Shown here in pieces: positions 41,652 through 50,577 of a stretch of DNA of 64,000 bases; positions within the stretch are counted from its first letter, which is position 1, and each line of letters starts with the position of its first letter. Origin of the DNA: Altererythrobacter sp. H2 (GTDB lineage Bacteria; Pseudomonadota; Alphaproteobacteria; Sphingomonadales; Sphingomonadaceae); NCBI RefSeq assembly GCF_035319885.1, contig NZ_CP141285.1:620001-684000 (forward strand). The letters are read 5' to 3'. The translations under genes were made by a program, and so were the position numbers. The notes below the pieces were generated by a model that was given only the letters and a program-made list of their open reading frames with translations, was not told where the DNA came from and made no database searches.

Positions 41652-43112
41652 TCACATCCCCGCCAGCTTCTTCTGCCGTCGGCGCTGCACGGAGGAGCCG
41701 ATCCCGATTGCCTCGCGGTATTTCGCCACCGTGCGCCGGGCCAGATCGAAGCCTTCGGCTTTCAGCAGGTCCACCAGGGTATCGTCGCTGAGGATCTTCG
41801 CCGGGTCCTCGGCGTCGCACAGGGCGCGGATGCGGGCTTTGACCGTCGCGGCGCTGGCGCCTTCGCCGTCCGCGCCGCCGCCCACCCCGCTGGTGAAGAA
41901 GTACTTCAGCTCGAACGTGCCGCGGTCGCAGTGCAGGTACTTGTTGCTGGTGACGCGGCTGACCGTGCTTTCGTGCATCCCAATCGCTTCGGCCACGGTC
42001 CGCAGGGTGAGCGGGCGCAGTTCGGAGACGCCCCGGCGAAAGAACCCGTCCTGCTGCTTGACGATTTCGGCCGCGGTCTTGAGGATGGTCTTCTGGCGCT
42101 GGTCCAGCGCCTTGATCAGCCAGTTGGCATCGGTCAGCTTGTCACCCAGCCAGGCCTTGCTGGCCTTGTCGGTGCAGCCCTGGCGCAGTTCGACATAGTA
42201 TTCCCGGTTGATGACGAGGCGCGGCAGGGTCGCCTCGTTGATGCGGATGTCCCACCCGCCATCGGCGGCGGCATGGAGCAGGATATCGGGGGTGACCGGC
42301 GCCTGCTCGCTGCCCCCGAAGGCCAGGCCGGGCTTGGGATCATAGCCACGCAGCTCGGCCAGCATGTCGGCGAAATCCTCGTCGTCGACATCGCACATCC
42401 GCTTGAGCCGGGCGAACTCGCCGCGCGCGACGAGGTCGAGGTTTTCGATCAGCCGCGCCATGCACGGGTCATACCGGTCCGCCTCCTGCGCCTGGAGCGC
42501 GAGGCATTCCGACAGCGACCGCGCGCCGACGCCGGTGGGATCGAGCGACTGGATGATCCGCAGCGCGCGCTCGGCCTCGGCCAGGGGAATGCCGAGTTCG
42601 TCCGCCACTTCGCGCAAGGGCACGGTTAGATAGCCGGCCTCGTCGAGCTGGCCGATCAGGTGGCGCGCAATCGCTGCCTCGCGGCCATCGCCGGCCACCG
42701 CGCCCACTTGCGCTTCGAGGTGATCCGCCAGGCTGGGGGCAGCCGCGCCGCGTTCGTCGATGCCGGGCAGGTCGTCCCCGCCGCCGGATGACAGCGCAGA
42801 GCCCCATTCGCCCCCAAGTTCGCCATCACCGGTGTCGCGGTCGCGGTCGAGCGTTTCGGGCGCGATATCGAGTGCGCTGTCGTCACCGATGGCCAGATCG
42901 GCACTGGGTTCATCCGGCGCGGGGGGCGGTTCTTCGCCCGCCTCGCGCGATACCTCGCCCGCTTCGAGCAGGGGATTGGCTTCCAGCGCCTCGCCGATGA
43001 AGGCCTCGATTTCCAGGTTGGACAGCGCCAGCAGCTTGATTGCCTGCTGCAACTGCGGTGTCATCACCAGCGATTGCGACTGGCGCAGGTCCAGGCGTGG
43101 GCCGAGAGCCAT
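41652..43112 (-). CDS. rpoN: RNA polymerase sigma-54 factor
   Basis: The product is 486 aa from the ATG at 43112; the longer frame to 43280 overlaps lptB and is noise. Region I is Gln-rich (LRQSQSLVMTPQLQQAIKLL), region II is very acidic with long DDE/GD-rich linkers, and region III has the core-binding domain, the HTH (TVAEAIGMHESTVSRVTSNKY, in part) and the RpoN box ARRTVAKYRE. It directs transcription at -24/-12 promoters with enhancer-binding activators. It is downstream of lptB in the same direction, 58 bp away. Confidence 0.96.
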   Translation of the reverse strand: MALGPRLDLRQSQSLVMTPQLQQAIKLLALSNLEIEAFIGEALEANPLLEAGEVSREAGEEPPPAPDEPSADLAIGDDSALDIAPETLDRDRDTGDGELGGEWGSALSSGGGDDLPGIDERGAAAPSLADHLEAQVGAVAGDGREAAIARHLIGQLDEAGYLTVPLREVADELGIPLAEAERALRIIQSLDPTGVGARSLSECLALQAQEADRYDPCMARLIENLDLVARGEFARLKRMCDVDDEDFADMLAELRGYDPKPGLAFGGSEQAPVTPDILLHAAADGGWDIRINEATLPRLVINREYYVELRQGCTDKASKAWLGDKLTDANWLIKALDQRQKTILKTAAEIVKQQDGFFRRGVSELRPLTLRTVAEAIGMHESTVSRVTSNKYLHCDRGTFELKYFFTSGVGGGADGEGASAATVKARIRALCDAEDPAKILSDDTLVDLLKAEGFDLARRTVAKYREAIGIGSSVQRRRQKKLAGM

Positions 43113-43170
43113 TATCCTTGCTCGCTGACGCTCGGGCGCTGCGCCCCAGCCGCGAGGCTGGGAGACCTCA

Positions 43171-43950
43171 TCACAACGTGAAGCCCTCACCCAGGTAGAG
43201 CCGCCGCACGTTCTCGTCCGCCACCAGATCCTGCGGGCTGCCGGCGAACAGCACCTGGCCGCCGTAGATGATGCAGGCACGGTCCACGATATCGAGCGTT
43301 TCGCGCACGTTGTGGTCAGTGATCAGCACCCCGATGCCGCGCCGCTTGAGGTCTTTGACCAGATCGCGGATGTCGCTGATGGAGAGCGGGTCGATCCCGG
43401 CGAACGGTTCGTCCAGCAGCATGATCGAGGGGCTGGCGGCCAGCGCGCGGGCGATCTCGCACCGGCGCCGCTCGCCCCCGGACAGCGCCATGGCCGGGCT
43501 GGTGCGCAGGCGGGTCAGGCCGAACTCGTCAAGCAGGCGCTCCAGCTCGGTGGCGCGGGTGGCCTTGTCCGGCTCGACCATTTCGAGCACCGAATTGATG
43601 TTCTGCTCCACCGTCATGCCGCGGAAGATGCTGGTTTCCTGCGGCAGGTAGCCCAGGCCCAGGATCGCGCGGCGATACATCGGCAGGTTGGTCACGTCCT
43701 CGCCGTCCATCAGGATGCGGCCGGAATCGGGGCGGACCAGGCCCATGATCGAATAGAAGCAGGTCGTCTTTCCTGCCCCGTTGGGGCCGAGCAGACCGAG
43801 CACCTCGCCCTTGGCGACGGTAAGCGAAATATCGGTCAGCACTGCCGTCTTGTCATAACTCTTGGCAATCGAGATGACCTCCAGCCCGCCCTGGGGCAGG
43901 GTGGCCGGGGCTGGCGCGGCGTTTGGATCGGCGGGTGCGGTCGTGCTCAT
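43171..43950 (-). CDS. lptB: LPS export ABC transporter ATP-binding protein
   Basis: The product is 259 aa from the ATG at 43950. Walker A GPNGAGKTT, Q-loop LPQETSIFRGM, signature LSGGERRRCEIARAL, Walker B IMLLDEPFAGIDP and the H-loop ITDHNVRETL are all present in LptB order. It powers lipopolysaccharide transport with LptFG. The first ~27 residues are an Ala/Pro-rich extension. LptC and LptA, usual upstream partners, are not in this window: the gene beyond is divergent. Confidence 0.96.
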   Translation of the reverse strand: MSTTAPADPNAAPAPATLPQGGLEVISIAKSYDKTAVLTDISLTVAKGEVLGLLGPNGAGKTTCFYSIMGLVRPDSGRILMDGEDVTNLPMYRRAILGLGYLPQETSIFRGMTVEQNINSVLEMVEPDKATRATELERLLDEFGLTRLRTSPAMALSGGERRRCEIARALAASPSIMLLDEPFAGIDPLSISDIRDLVKDLKRRGIGVLITDHNVRETLDIVDRACIIYGGQVLFAGSPQDLVADENVRRLYLGEGFTL

Positions 43951-44153
43951 CGGGGCACATCTAGCACCCGGGCAAGCCCTGAAAAGGCCTCTTGTCCCGA
44001 AATGGTCTCGAAACTGGCAGGATTCCTGCATAACCCCGACCGGCTTCGACCAGCGGCGCGGGCAGATGCGGCCCTATCGCGCGGTTGGTTACTGCCCTTG
44101 CCACGCCTGCGGATGCGTGGAATACTCCGAGTCGGAGAGAACAGGAGAGGCCC

Positions 44154-44564
44154 ATGAACAAGGCACTCGATCACACCGTCGAGGCACAGGCCAGCCAGTC
44201 GCAGGGCACCAGCCAGTCGCAGGGCACCAGCCAGTCAAAAGACTGGCGCAAGGGCATGAGCGACACGGTTGCCTATTCGCTGCTGGCCTACACCGGCCTG
44301 CACATTTTCGTCACTGTCGGGGCAATCCAGCAGACCGGGGCCAAGATGCTGGCGCTGGCAGCTCTGGTGGTGCTGGTGTTCGGGGTGATCCCGCTGTGGC
44401 GCCGGTTCGAGCACCGCTGGTCGGCCCTGAGTGATGCGCAGGCTCACGATCCTGCTTATGCCGCAGCCTATCGCCGTGACCAGATCAAGGTGTGGCTGCT
44501 GGCGATTGGCCTGCCGGTGGGCATCACCGCGCTGCTCAAGGGCATGATCGCGCTGGCCGCCTGA
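44154..44564 (+). CDS. Hypothetical two-helix membrane protein with N-terminal SQSQGT repeats
   Basis: The product is 136 aa from the ATG at 44154 (AGGAGAGG ribosome site). The N-terminus contains two copies of an 18-bp direct repeat giving SQSQGT-type hexapeptides. Hydrophobic helices follow at about 42-55, 64-82 and 110-135. No family recognised. It is divergent from lptB and followed by an MscS-type gene 38 bp later. Confidence 0.65.
   Translation: MNKALDHTVEAQASQSQGTSQSQGTSQSKDWRKGMSDTVAYSLLAYTGLHIFVTVGAIQQTGAKMLALAALVVLVFGVIPLWRRFEHRWSALSDAQAHDPAYAAAYRRDQIKVWLLAIGLPVGITALLKGMIALAA
44193..44236 (+). repeat. 18-bp tandem repeat, about 2.4 copies
   Basis: The unit AGCCAGTCGCAGGGCACC occurs at 44193-44210 and 44211-44228, with a partial third copy to 44236. 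It lies in the coding sequence of the small membrane protein and encodes hexapeptide repeats; copy number changes would keep the frame. Confidence 0.9.
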
Positions 44565-44602
44565 CCGGCGGAACCACCCCTTGCCCCGTGCGCTTGTCTG
44601 CC

Positions 44603-46012
44603 ATGCGCGCGGTTTTCCAGACACTCATGGCGCTGCTGGCAGCAGCGGCGCTGGCCCTGCTTGCGTCTCCGCCCGCCCATGCCGTGATCCCGGGGGGCGG
44701 CGCCGCGCCTGAAACCGAACCGGCCGGAGAGACCCAGGCCATCGCGCAGGACCGCGATGGCGGCGAGGACCGCCGGATCGAGCAGCGGATCGAAGGCATC
44801 TTCAGCGAGCTTCCCGCGTTCCGGCAAGTCGAGGCGGACGTGCGGGGCGGCGTGGTGACGCTGTCCGGCGTGGTTCCGGGTGAAGCGGACATCGACCGGG
44901 CCGCGAACATCGTCGGCCGGATTCAGGGCGTGGTGACGATCGAGAACGCCCTTGAGCGCGATACCTCGGTGGAACGCGGGCTCGGTGCGCTGGGCGACCT
45001 GTCGGACAGGGTGGAGCGCTGGATCGCCCTGCTGCCGCTGGTCGGGATCGCCGCGCTGGTGGCGCTGCTGATTGCCGGCCTCGGGTATTTTCTGGCGGGC
45101 CTTGGCGGACTCTGGCGGCGGATCACGCCCAACGCCTTCCTCGCGGAAATAGTCGCCAGCGCGATCCGGTTCGTCTTCGTCACGCTGGGTCTGGTGATCG
45201 CGCTCGACATTCTGGGGGCAGGGACCTTGCTGGGCGCGGTGCTGGGCGGAGCGGGGCTGGTCGGCGTGGCACTGGGCTTTGCCATGCGGGACACGATCGA
45301 GAACTACGTCGCCTCGCTGATGCTCAGCCTGCGCCAGCCGTTCCGGGCCAACGATCATGTCCGGATCGGCGATCTCGAAGGTCGCGTCATCCGCCTGACC
45401 AGCCGTGCGACCATCCTTATGACGCTGGACGGCAACCATCTGCGCATCCCCAACGGCCAGGTCTTCAAGGCGGTGATCCTCAACTATACCCGCAATCCGC
45501 AGCGCCGGTTCGATTTCGAGCTGGGGATCGATGCCGATGACGATCCGCGCGCCGCGATGACGCTGGGGGCACGGGTGCTGGCGGGGCTCGATTTCGTGCT
45601 CGACCAGCCCGAACCGGCGGGGCGGATCCGGCAGGTCGGCGATTCCAACATCGTGATCCAGTACCTCGCCTGGATCGACCAGCGCGAAGCCGACTGGTTC
45701 AAATCGCGCAGCCTGGCGATTGCGGCGGTCAAGCAGGCGCTGGAAGAGGCCGGTTTCGCCCTGCCGGAGCCGATCTATCGCCTGCGCTTTGACGGGCGGA
45801 GCGATCCGCTGGCCTTGGGACGCCCCGCCACCGTGCGCCAGAGCGATGAACCTGCTGCGAGTCGGCCGCCGCCAGACCGCACGGCACCGTCTGCTGCCGG
45901 ACCGCCCGACGTCAGGCCGGAGCGGGAAATTGCCGAGATGGTGGAGCAGGAACGGCGCAACCCGGCCGAACAGGCGGATGACCTGCTCGATTCCCGCCGC
46001 CCGGTCGAATAG
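44603..46012 (+). CDS. BON-domain mechanosensitive channel (MscS family)
   Basis: The product is 469 aa. A signal peptide (ending PPAHA) leads to a BON domain (about 55-115: VEADVRGGVVTLSGVVPGEADID, in part), then membrane helices and the MscS core with the pore helix GAGLVGVALGFAMRDTIENYVASL (in part) and the beta domain (NDHVRIGDLEGRV). The C-terminal ~70 residues are a Pro/Ala-rich tail. It likely releases solutes on hypo-osmotic shock. The extra N-terminal BON domain suggests an envelope-facing sensor. Confidence 0.9.
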   Translation: MRAVFQTLMALLAAAALALLASPPAHAVIPGGGAAPETEPAGETQAIAQDRDGGEDRRIEQRIEGIFSELPAFRQVEADVRGGVVTLSGVVPGEADIDRAANIVGRIQGVVTIENALERDTSVERGLGALGDLSDRVERWIALLPLVGIAALVALLIAGLGYFLAGLGGLWRRITPNAFLAEIVASAIRFVFVTLGLVIALDILGAGTLLGAVLGGAGLVGVALGFAMRDTIENYVASLMLSLRQPFRANDHVRIGDLEGRVIRLTSRATILMTLDGNHLRIPNGQVFKAVILNYTRNPQRRFDFELGIDADDDPRAAMTLGARVLAGLDFVLDQPEPAGRIRQVGDSNIVIQYLAWIDQREADWFKSRSLAIAAVKQALEEAGFALPEPIYRLRFDGRSDPLALGRPATVRQSDEPAASRPPPDRTAPSAAGPPDVRPEREIAEMVEQERRNPAEQADDLLDSRRPVE

Positions 46013-46015
46013 CGG

Positions 46016-46543
46016 TCATGCGCGGGCGCGCTCGATCGCTTCCACGACCATCCGGCGCGCGTCTTCGGCATCGCCCCATTTGCCGACCCGGACCCACTTC
46101 TCGGCCTCCAGGTCTTTGTAGTGGGTGAAGAAGTGCTCGATCTGCTGGAGCACGATCGAAGGCAGGTCCTTGCGCTCGCCGACATCGGAATAATACGGGA
46201 AGGTCGAATCGACCGGCACGCAGATCAGCTTCTCGTCGCCGCCATGCTCGTCTTCGAGGTGGAGCACGCCGATCGGCCGGGCGCGGACCACGCAGCCGGG
46301 GATGAACGGGCTGCGGCTGATCACCAGCGCGTCAATCGGATCGCCGTCGTCCGACAGCGTATGCGGCACGAAGCCGTAGTTGGCCGGATAGCGCATCGGG
46401 GTGTGCAGGATCCGGTCAACGAACAGCGCGCCGCTGGCCTTGTCGAATTCGTACTTCACCGGTTCGCCGCCTGTGGGCACCTCGATGATGACGTTGAGGC
46501 TCTCGGGCGGGTTGTCGCCAACGGGGATCTTGCTGATGTCCAT
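46016..46543 (-). CDS. ppa: Inorganic pyrophosphatase
   Basis: The product is 175 aa from the ATG at 46543; a frame to 46756 is a shadow over the hisS promoter. The active-site signature DGDPIDALV, the upstream YGFVPHTL and [14 protein letters not shown] are all present. It hydrolyses pyrophosphate in the cytoplasm. Its stop is 3 bp from that of the MscS-type gene (convergent). Confidence 0.96.
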   Translation of the reverse strand: MDISKIPVGDNPPESLNVIIEVPTGGEPVKYEFDKASGALFVDRILHTPMRYPANYGFVPHTLSDDGDPIDALVISRSPFIPGCVVRARPIGVLHLEDEHGGDEKLICVPVDSTFPYYSDVGERKDLPSIVLQQIEHFFTHYKDLEAEKWVRVGKWGDAEDARRMVVEAIERARA

Positions 46544-46652
46544 GGCCGCGCCCTTAGCGGCGCCGGGGCGCGCTGCCAACCGAGACTTTTGTGCAAGTGC
46601 GAACAACGCACCGCAATTGCGCAACGCGCGCCGAGCGCCTAATCGCCCCGCC

Positions 46653-47891
46653 ATGTCGAAAAACACTCCGCAAGCCATTCGCGGCACCCAGGATATCTTC
46701 GGCGCCGATGCCGAGGCGTTTGCCTTCGTGGTCGAAACCTTCGAGCGGGTGCGCAAGCTCTACCGCTTCCGCCGGGTCGAAATGCCGGTGTTCGAAAAGA
46801 CCGAGGTGTTCAGCCGGGCGATCGGCGAGACGACCGACGTGGTCTCCAAGGAAATGTACTCGTTCGAGGATCGCGGCGGCGAAAGCCTGACCCTGCGCCC
46901 GGAATTCACCGCCGGGATCGCCCGCGCGTACCTGACGAATGGCTGGCAGCAGCACGCGCCGCTCAAGGTCGCGACCCACGGGGCCCTGTTCCGCTACGAA
47001 CGCCCGCAGAAGGGCCGCTACCGCCAGTTCCACCAGATCGACGCCGAGATCATCGGCGCGGCTGAGCCGCAGGCCGATGTAGAGCTGCTGGCGATGGCGG
47101 ATCAGGTGATCCGCGAGCTGGGGATCGAGGGCGTGACGCTGCACCTCAACACGCTCGGCGACGGCGACACCCGGGCAGCGTGGCGCGCGGCCCTGATCGA
47201 CTATTTCGGTGCCGTGAAGGGCGAGCTGTCCGAGGATTCGCAGGAGCGGCTGGAGAAGAACCCGCTCCGCATCCTCGACAGCAAGGACCCGCGCGACCGC
47301 AAATTCTTCGCCGATGCCCCGAAGATCGATGATTTCCTGACGGACGAGGCGCGGGCGTTCTTCGACGCCGTCACCAGCGGGCTGGACGCGGCCGGGGTGA
47401 AATGGGTGCGCGCGGAAAGCCTGGTGCGCGGCCTCGACTACTACCGCCACACCGCGTTCGAATTCATCCCCGACGAGGGCAGCGAGGCGGCCTCGAAACT
47501 CGGTAGCCAGAGCACGATCCTTGGCGGCGGGCGCTACGACGGGCTGATGGAAAGCCTTGGTGGTGCGCCGACGCCTGCGGTCGGCTGGGCTGCGGGGATC
47601 GAGCGGCTAGCGATGCTGGTGGGGGAACGGGGTGAGGCGGTTGCCGACGTGATCGTCGTGGTTGAGGATGATTCCAGGATCACAGAGGCTATCGGGGCTA
47701 TTCAAGCAGCAAGAGCTCAGGGCCTTGTTGTCGAATTGATTGCCGAAGGCTCGCCTCGCAAGCGATATGACAAAGCTGTCAAGCGTGGCTCAACCGCGAT
47801 TGTCTCATTGCAAAGAGACTTGGCTCACAGCTTCAAGTGCGACGGAGAACCGAACCCTGTCACCCTCGCATGCTTCAAGGCTTATACTTAG
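46653..47891 (+). CDS. hisS: Histidyl-tRNA synthetase with atypical 3' end
   Basis: The product is 412 aa from the ATG at 46653. Class II motifs: motif 1 around [25 protein letters not shown] (in part), motif 2 with [15 protein letters not shown] and [16 protein letters not shown], the histidine loops [15 protein letters not shown] and motif 3 AAGIERLAM. The anticodon-binding domain begins near residue 325. From about 47662 to the stop the codon use shifts: I count 40 of 76 third positions as G/C, far below the upstream part. The repeat-rich patch follows at once. This suggests replacement of the 3' end by recombination. Confidence 0.95.
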   Translation: MSKNTPQAIRGTQDIFGADAEAFAFVVETFERVRKLYRFRRVEMPVFEKTEVFSRAIGETTDVVSKEMYSFEDRGGESLTLRPEFTAGIARAYLTNGWQQHAPLKVATHGALFRYERPQKGRYRQFHQIDAEIIGAAEPQADVELLAMADQVIRELGIEGVTLHLNTLGDGDTRAAWRAALIDYFGAVKGELSEDSQERLEKNPLRILDSKDPRDRKFFADAPKIDDFLTDEARAFFDAVTSGLDAAGVKWVRAESLVRGLDYYRHTAFEFIPDEGSEAASKLGSQSTILGGGRYDGLMESLGGAPTPAVGWAAGIERLAMLVGERGEAVADVIVVVEDDSRITEAIGAIQAARAQGLVVELIAEGSPRKRYDKAVKRGSTAIVSLQRDLAHSFKCDGEPNPVTLACFKAYT

Positions 47892-47904
47892 CCATGCTTC
47901 GTCA

Positions 47905-47923
47905 CCCCGGGCTTGACCCGGGG
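47905..47923. repeat. Palindromic repeat CCCCGGG-cttga-CCCGGGG
   Basis: Perfect 7-bp arms around CTTGA (47905-47911, 47917-47923), flanked by GTCA and TCCAT. It is of the same family as 13394-13410 in the GTA operon and lies 14 bp beyond the hisS stop. Confidence 0.8.
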
Positions 47924-47965
47924 TCCATCCCTCCTCATGCACCTTGGCCTGACACGGAAGAATGG

Positions 47966-47986
47966 ATGCTGAAACAGGTTCAGCAT
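47966..47986. repeat. Palindromic repeat ATGCTGAA-acagg-TTCAGCAT
   Basis: Perfect 8-bp arms around ACAGG with the same flanking GACG as the right copy at 48404-48428, of which it is a variant. It is one of three related palindromes in 460 bp. Confidence 0.8.
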
Positions 47987-48030
47987 GACGGAAGAAGCGA
48001 AGTGGAACGCATGTTTTCCATCTCCGAAGC

Positions 48031-48055
48031 CGTCACCCTGAACTTGTTTCAGGGT
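48031..48055 (+). repeat. Left 25-bp inverted repeat of the GIY-YIG unit
   Basis: The core ACCCTGAA-cttgt-TTCAGGGT (48035-48055) is itself a palindrome. Together with the preceding CGTC it is the exact reverse complement of 48404-48428. It lies 11 bp past the end of the nuclease gene. Confidence 0.9.
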
Positions 48056-48066
48056 CCATTGGGCCG

Positions 48067-48379
48067 CTAAGGTTGAGTCAATGGGGGGAAGCCAAACCCC
48101 ACCGCCAGGTCGGCCCAATGCGGATTCGACATCTCGATAAGGTTGATCTTCCATTGCCTGCGCCAGTTCTTCAGCTGCTTCTCGCGCGCAATCGCGGAAA
48201 CCATCTCGCCATGCATTTCAAACCAGACCAGCCGCTTTACACCATGCTGAGCGGTGAAGCCGGGCAGCACTGCGGTGCTGCCACAGGCGCGTTTCAAGGT
48301 TGGACGTGACTCCGATGTAGAGCGTGCCGTAATGCCCGCTCGCCAGGATGTAGACGCAGGGCAGTCGCTCTCTCACCAT
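48067..48379 (-). pseudogene. GIY-YIG nuclease (UPF0213-like), frameshifted
   Basis: The reading begins at the ATG at 48379 (MVRERLPCVYILASG) with the GIY-YIG core LYIGVTSNLETRLWQHR, then needs a one-base change near 48260-48275 to continue as LPGFTAQHGVKRLVWFEMHGE, in part, and IAREKQLKNWRRQWKINLIE to the stop at 48067. Together these make a full ~100-aa family member, including the catalytic Arg and Glu. One extra base (or two lost) breaks it, so it is a recent pseudogene, a sequencing error, or, least likely, a programmed frameshift. Its ends lie 11 and 24 bp from the inverted repeats. Confidence 0.8.
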
Positions 48380-48403
48380 GTTGCAGAGCTTGTCGCACGA
48401 TAG

Positions 48404-48428
48404 ACCCTGAAACAAGTTCAGGGTGACG
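48404..48428 (-). repeat. Right 25-bp inverted repeat of the GIY-YIG unit
   Basis: The core ACCCTGAA-acaag-TTCAGGGT (48404-48424) plus GACG is the exact reverse complement of 48031-48055. The prfA start at 48447 lies 18 bp beyond, so an earlier in-frame GTG at 48423 sits inside the repeat and is unlikely to be the start. Confidence 0.9.
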
Positions 48429-48446
48429 AATACGGAACCAGAACGG

Positions 48447-49514
48447 ATGACCATTCCCGCCGAACGCCTTGACCAGATCGCGCACCGCTTTGCGGAGCTG
48501 GAAGCGCGCATGGCGAGCGGCACGCTGGAGGGGGCGGCGTTCATCCAGGCTTCCCGCGACTATGCCGAGCTGGAACCGGTGGCGAAGGTCGCTGCGCAAG
48601 TGAAGGCGGCGCGCGAAGAAATGGCGGGGCTCTCCGACATGCTCGCCGATCCGGAAATGAAGGCGATGGCGGAGGAGGAACTCGCCCAGATCAGGGCGAC
48701 CCTCCCCGAGCTGGAGCGCCAGCTCGCCGTCGCCATGCTCCCGCGCGACAGCGCCGACAGCAAGCCCGCGATGCTCGAAATCCGCGCCGGCACCGGCGGA
48801 GACGAAGCCGCTCTGTTTGCGGGCGACCTTTACCGGATGTACGAACGCTATGCCGCCGAGCAGGGGTGGACAATCGAGCCGGTCAGCATGAACGCGAGCG
48901 AGGTCGGCGGTTTCAAGGAAATCGTGGCCAACGTCACCGGCACCGGGGTGTTCGCCAGGCTGAAGTTCGAAAGCGGGGTCCACCGCGTCCAGCGCGTGCC
49001 GGTGACCGAAAGCGGAGGGCGCATCCACACCAGCGCGGCGACCGTGGCGGTGCTGCCGGAGCCGGACGAGGTCGATGTCCAGATCGAGGACAAGGACCTG
49101 AAGATTGACGTCTACCGGGCCAGCGGCGCAGGCGGCCAGCACGTCAACACCACTGACAGCGCGGTGCGCATCACCCACCTGCCGACCGGTACGGTGGTGA
49201 CCTGTCAGGACGGCCGCAGCCAGCACAAGAACAAGGAAAAGGCGATGCAGGTGCTGCGCACACGACTTTACGACGCCCAGCGCGAGGCCACCCAGGGGGC
49301 CGAGGCCGAAGCGCGCAAGGCGATGGTCGGCAGCGGGGACCGTTCCGAACGCATCCGTACCTACAATTTCCCCCAAGGCCGGGTGACCGACCACCGCATC
49401 GGGCTGACCCTGCACAAGCTGCCCGAGATTCTCGCCGGCCCTGCCCTGGGCGAGCTGATCGACGCGCTGATCGCCGAGGACGAGGCCAAGCGGCTAGCGG
49501 CGATGGAGGAATGA
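48447..49514 (+). CDS. prfA: Peptide chain release factor 1
   Basis: The product is 355 aa from the ATG at 48447. The GGQ motif that triggers peptide release is at residues 229-231 ([19 protein letters not shown], in part), after the conserved [18 protein letters not shown]. The tripeptide anticodon (PxT) region is around [11 protein letters not shown]. It ends translation at UAA/UAG. The stop overlaps the start of prmC by four bases; PrmC methylates this very glutamine, so coupling makes sense. The promoter must lie in or next to the repeat unit. Confidence 0.96.
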   Translation: MTIPAERLDQIAHRFAELEARMASGTLEGAAFIQASRDYAELEPVAKVAAQVKAAREEMAGLSDMLADPEMKAMAEEELAQIRATLPELERQLAVAMLPRDSADSKPAMLEIRAGTGGDEAALFAGDLYRMYERYAAEQGWTIEPVSMNASEVGGFKEIVANVTGTGVFARLKFESGVHRVQRVPVTESGGRIHTSAATVAVLPEPDEVDVQIEDKDLKIDVYRASGAGGQHVNTTDSAVRITHLPTGTVVTCQDGRSQHKNKEKAMQVLRTRLYDAQREATQGAEAEARKAMVGSGDRSERIRTYNFPQGRVTDHRIGLTLHKLPEILAGPALGELIDALIAEDEAKRLAAMEE

Positions 49515-50338
49515 CCCTCGCCGAGGCCATCCGCGCCGCTGCGGAGCGCCTTGCGGGGGCCAGCGATACGGCCCGGCTCGATGCCGAACTGCTCGCCGCC
49601 CACTGCCTTGGCGTCTCACGCGCCGACCTGCTGCTGCGCCATTTGCGCGATGAGGCGCCCGCCACGCTCGTTGCCCTGATCGAACGGCGCGCAGCGCACG
49701 AACCGGTCGCCTACATCACCGGCCATCAGGAGTTTTACGGCCTGCCGTTCATCGTCTCGCCCGCCGTGCTGATCCCGCGCGGGGACAGCGAGGTGCTGGT
49801 CGAGGCGGCGCTGGCGGAGCACGCCGGTGCGCGCCGGGTGCTCGATTGCGGCACGGGTTCGGGCGCGCTGCTGCTGGCCGTCCTGGCACATCTGGTCGGG
49901 GCGCAAGGGATAGGGATTGACCGTTCGCCTGCGGCACTGGCGGTCGCGCAGGCCAATGCCGACGCGCTGGGTTTGAGGGTTCGGGCGCAATTTCTCCCGG
50001 CGGATTGGACGCAGGCCGGTTGGGCCGAAGGGATGGGCCGGTTCGACCTGATCCTCGCCAACCCGCCTTATGTCGAAAGCGATGCCGCCCTCGATCCCGA
50101 CGTGCGCGATCATGAACCGGCCGGGGCACTGTTTGCCGGTCCGGACGGACTCGACGATTATCGCATACTGGTGCCGCAATTGCCGGGCCTGCTGGCCCCG
50201 GGCGGGGTGGCCGTGGTCGAGATCGGGCACCGGCAGGCGGACGCCGTCTCGGCCATTGCGGCCAGCACCGGCTTGTCGGCGGCGCTGCGCCGCGATCTGG
50301 CGGGCCGCCCCCGGGCGCTTGTTTTGCGGGCTTTGTAA
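49511..50338 (+). CDS. prmC: Peptide chain release factor N5-glutamine methyltransferase
   Basis: The product is 275 aa. An N-terminal helical domain is followed by the methyltransferase fold with [20 protein letters not shown] (SAM site), and the active-site NPPY at residues 184-187 ([15 protein letters not shown]). It methylates the glutamine of the GGQ motif in RF1 and RF2. It is translationally coupled to prfA. The 239 bp after it contain no clear gene; they should hold the DUF4167 promoter. Confidence 0.95.
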   Translation: MTLAEAIRAAAERLAGASDTARLDAELLAAHCLGVSRADLLLRHLRDEAPATLVALIERRAAHEPVAYITGHQEFYGLPFIVSPAVLIPRGDSEVLVEAALAEHAGARRVLDCGTGSGALLLAVLAHLVGAQGIGIDRSPAALAVAQANADALGLRVRAQFLPADWTQAGWAEGMGRFDLILANPPYVESDAALDPDVRDHEPAGALFAGPDGLDDYRILVPQLPGLLAPGGVAVVEIGHRQADAVSAIAASTGLSAALRRDLAGRPRALVLRAL

Positions 50339-50577
50339 GCGGGGGGGTTGGCAAAGCGGGTTCGAGTGGTTAAGTGCAACCCAAGGCCAGCGGTTCTTGG
50401 TATTTTCCATCCGCCGGGCCTTAGCTCCAACATTTGCGCGTGCGACCGGGCCAGAGGGCCTGTCAGGATATGCAGATGGGGCACCGCGACCTGCAAATCT
50501 GGCGGTCGCGGCGAGGGGTCATGCGGCCGCCGGGCAATGGTGCCGGAAGGGCGGCCGATACAGAGGAAGAGCATTCC

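Larger units (their letters stand above)
48031..48428. mobile_element. Candidate 398-bp mobile unit: inverted repeats around a GIY-YIG nuclease gene
   Basis: Two perfect 25-bp inverted repeats (48031-48055 and 48404-48428) enclose one nuclease gene and nothing else. The ends are palindromes of a short interspersed type. No transposase is present. Whether the unit moves, or the gene was merely captured between two repeats, cannot be told from one copy. Confidence 0.35.

Noticed and set aside
48255-48280. Programmed frameshift in the GIY-YIG gene
   Set aside because: No convincing slippery heptamer or downstream structure was seen; a mutation or a read error is simpler.
47905-48428. CRISPR array
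   Set aside because: Repeats differ in sequence and spacing, are short palindromes in both orientations, and no cas genes are present.
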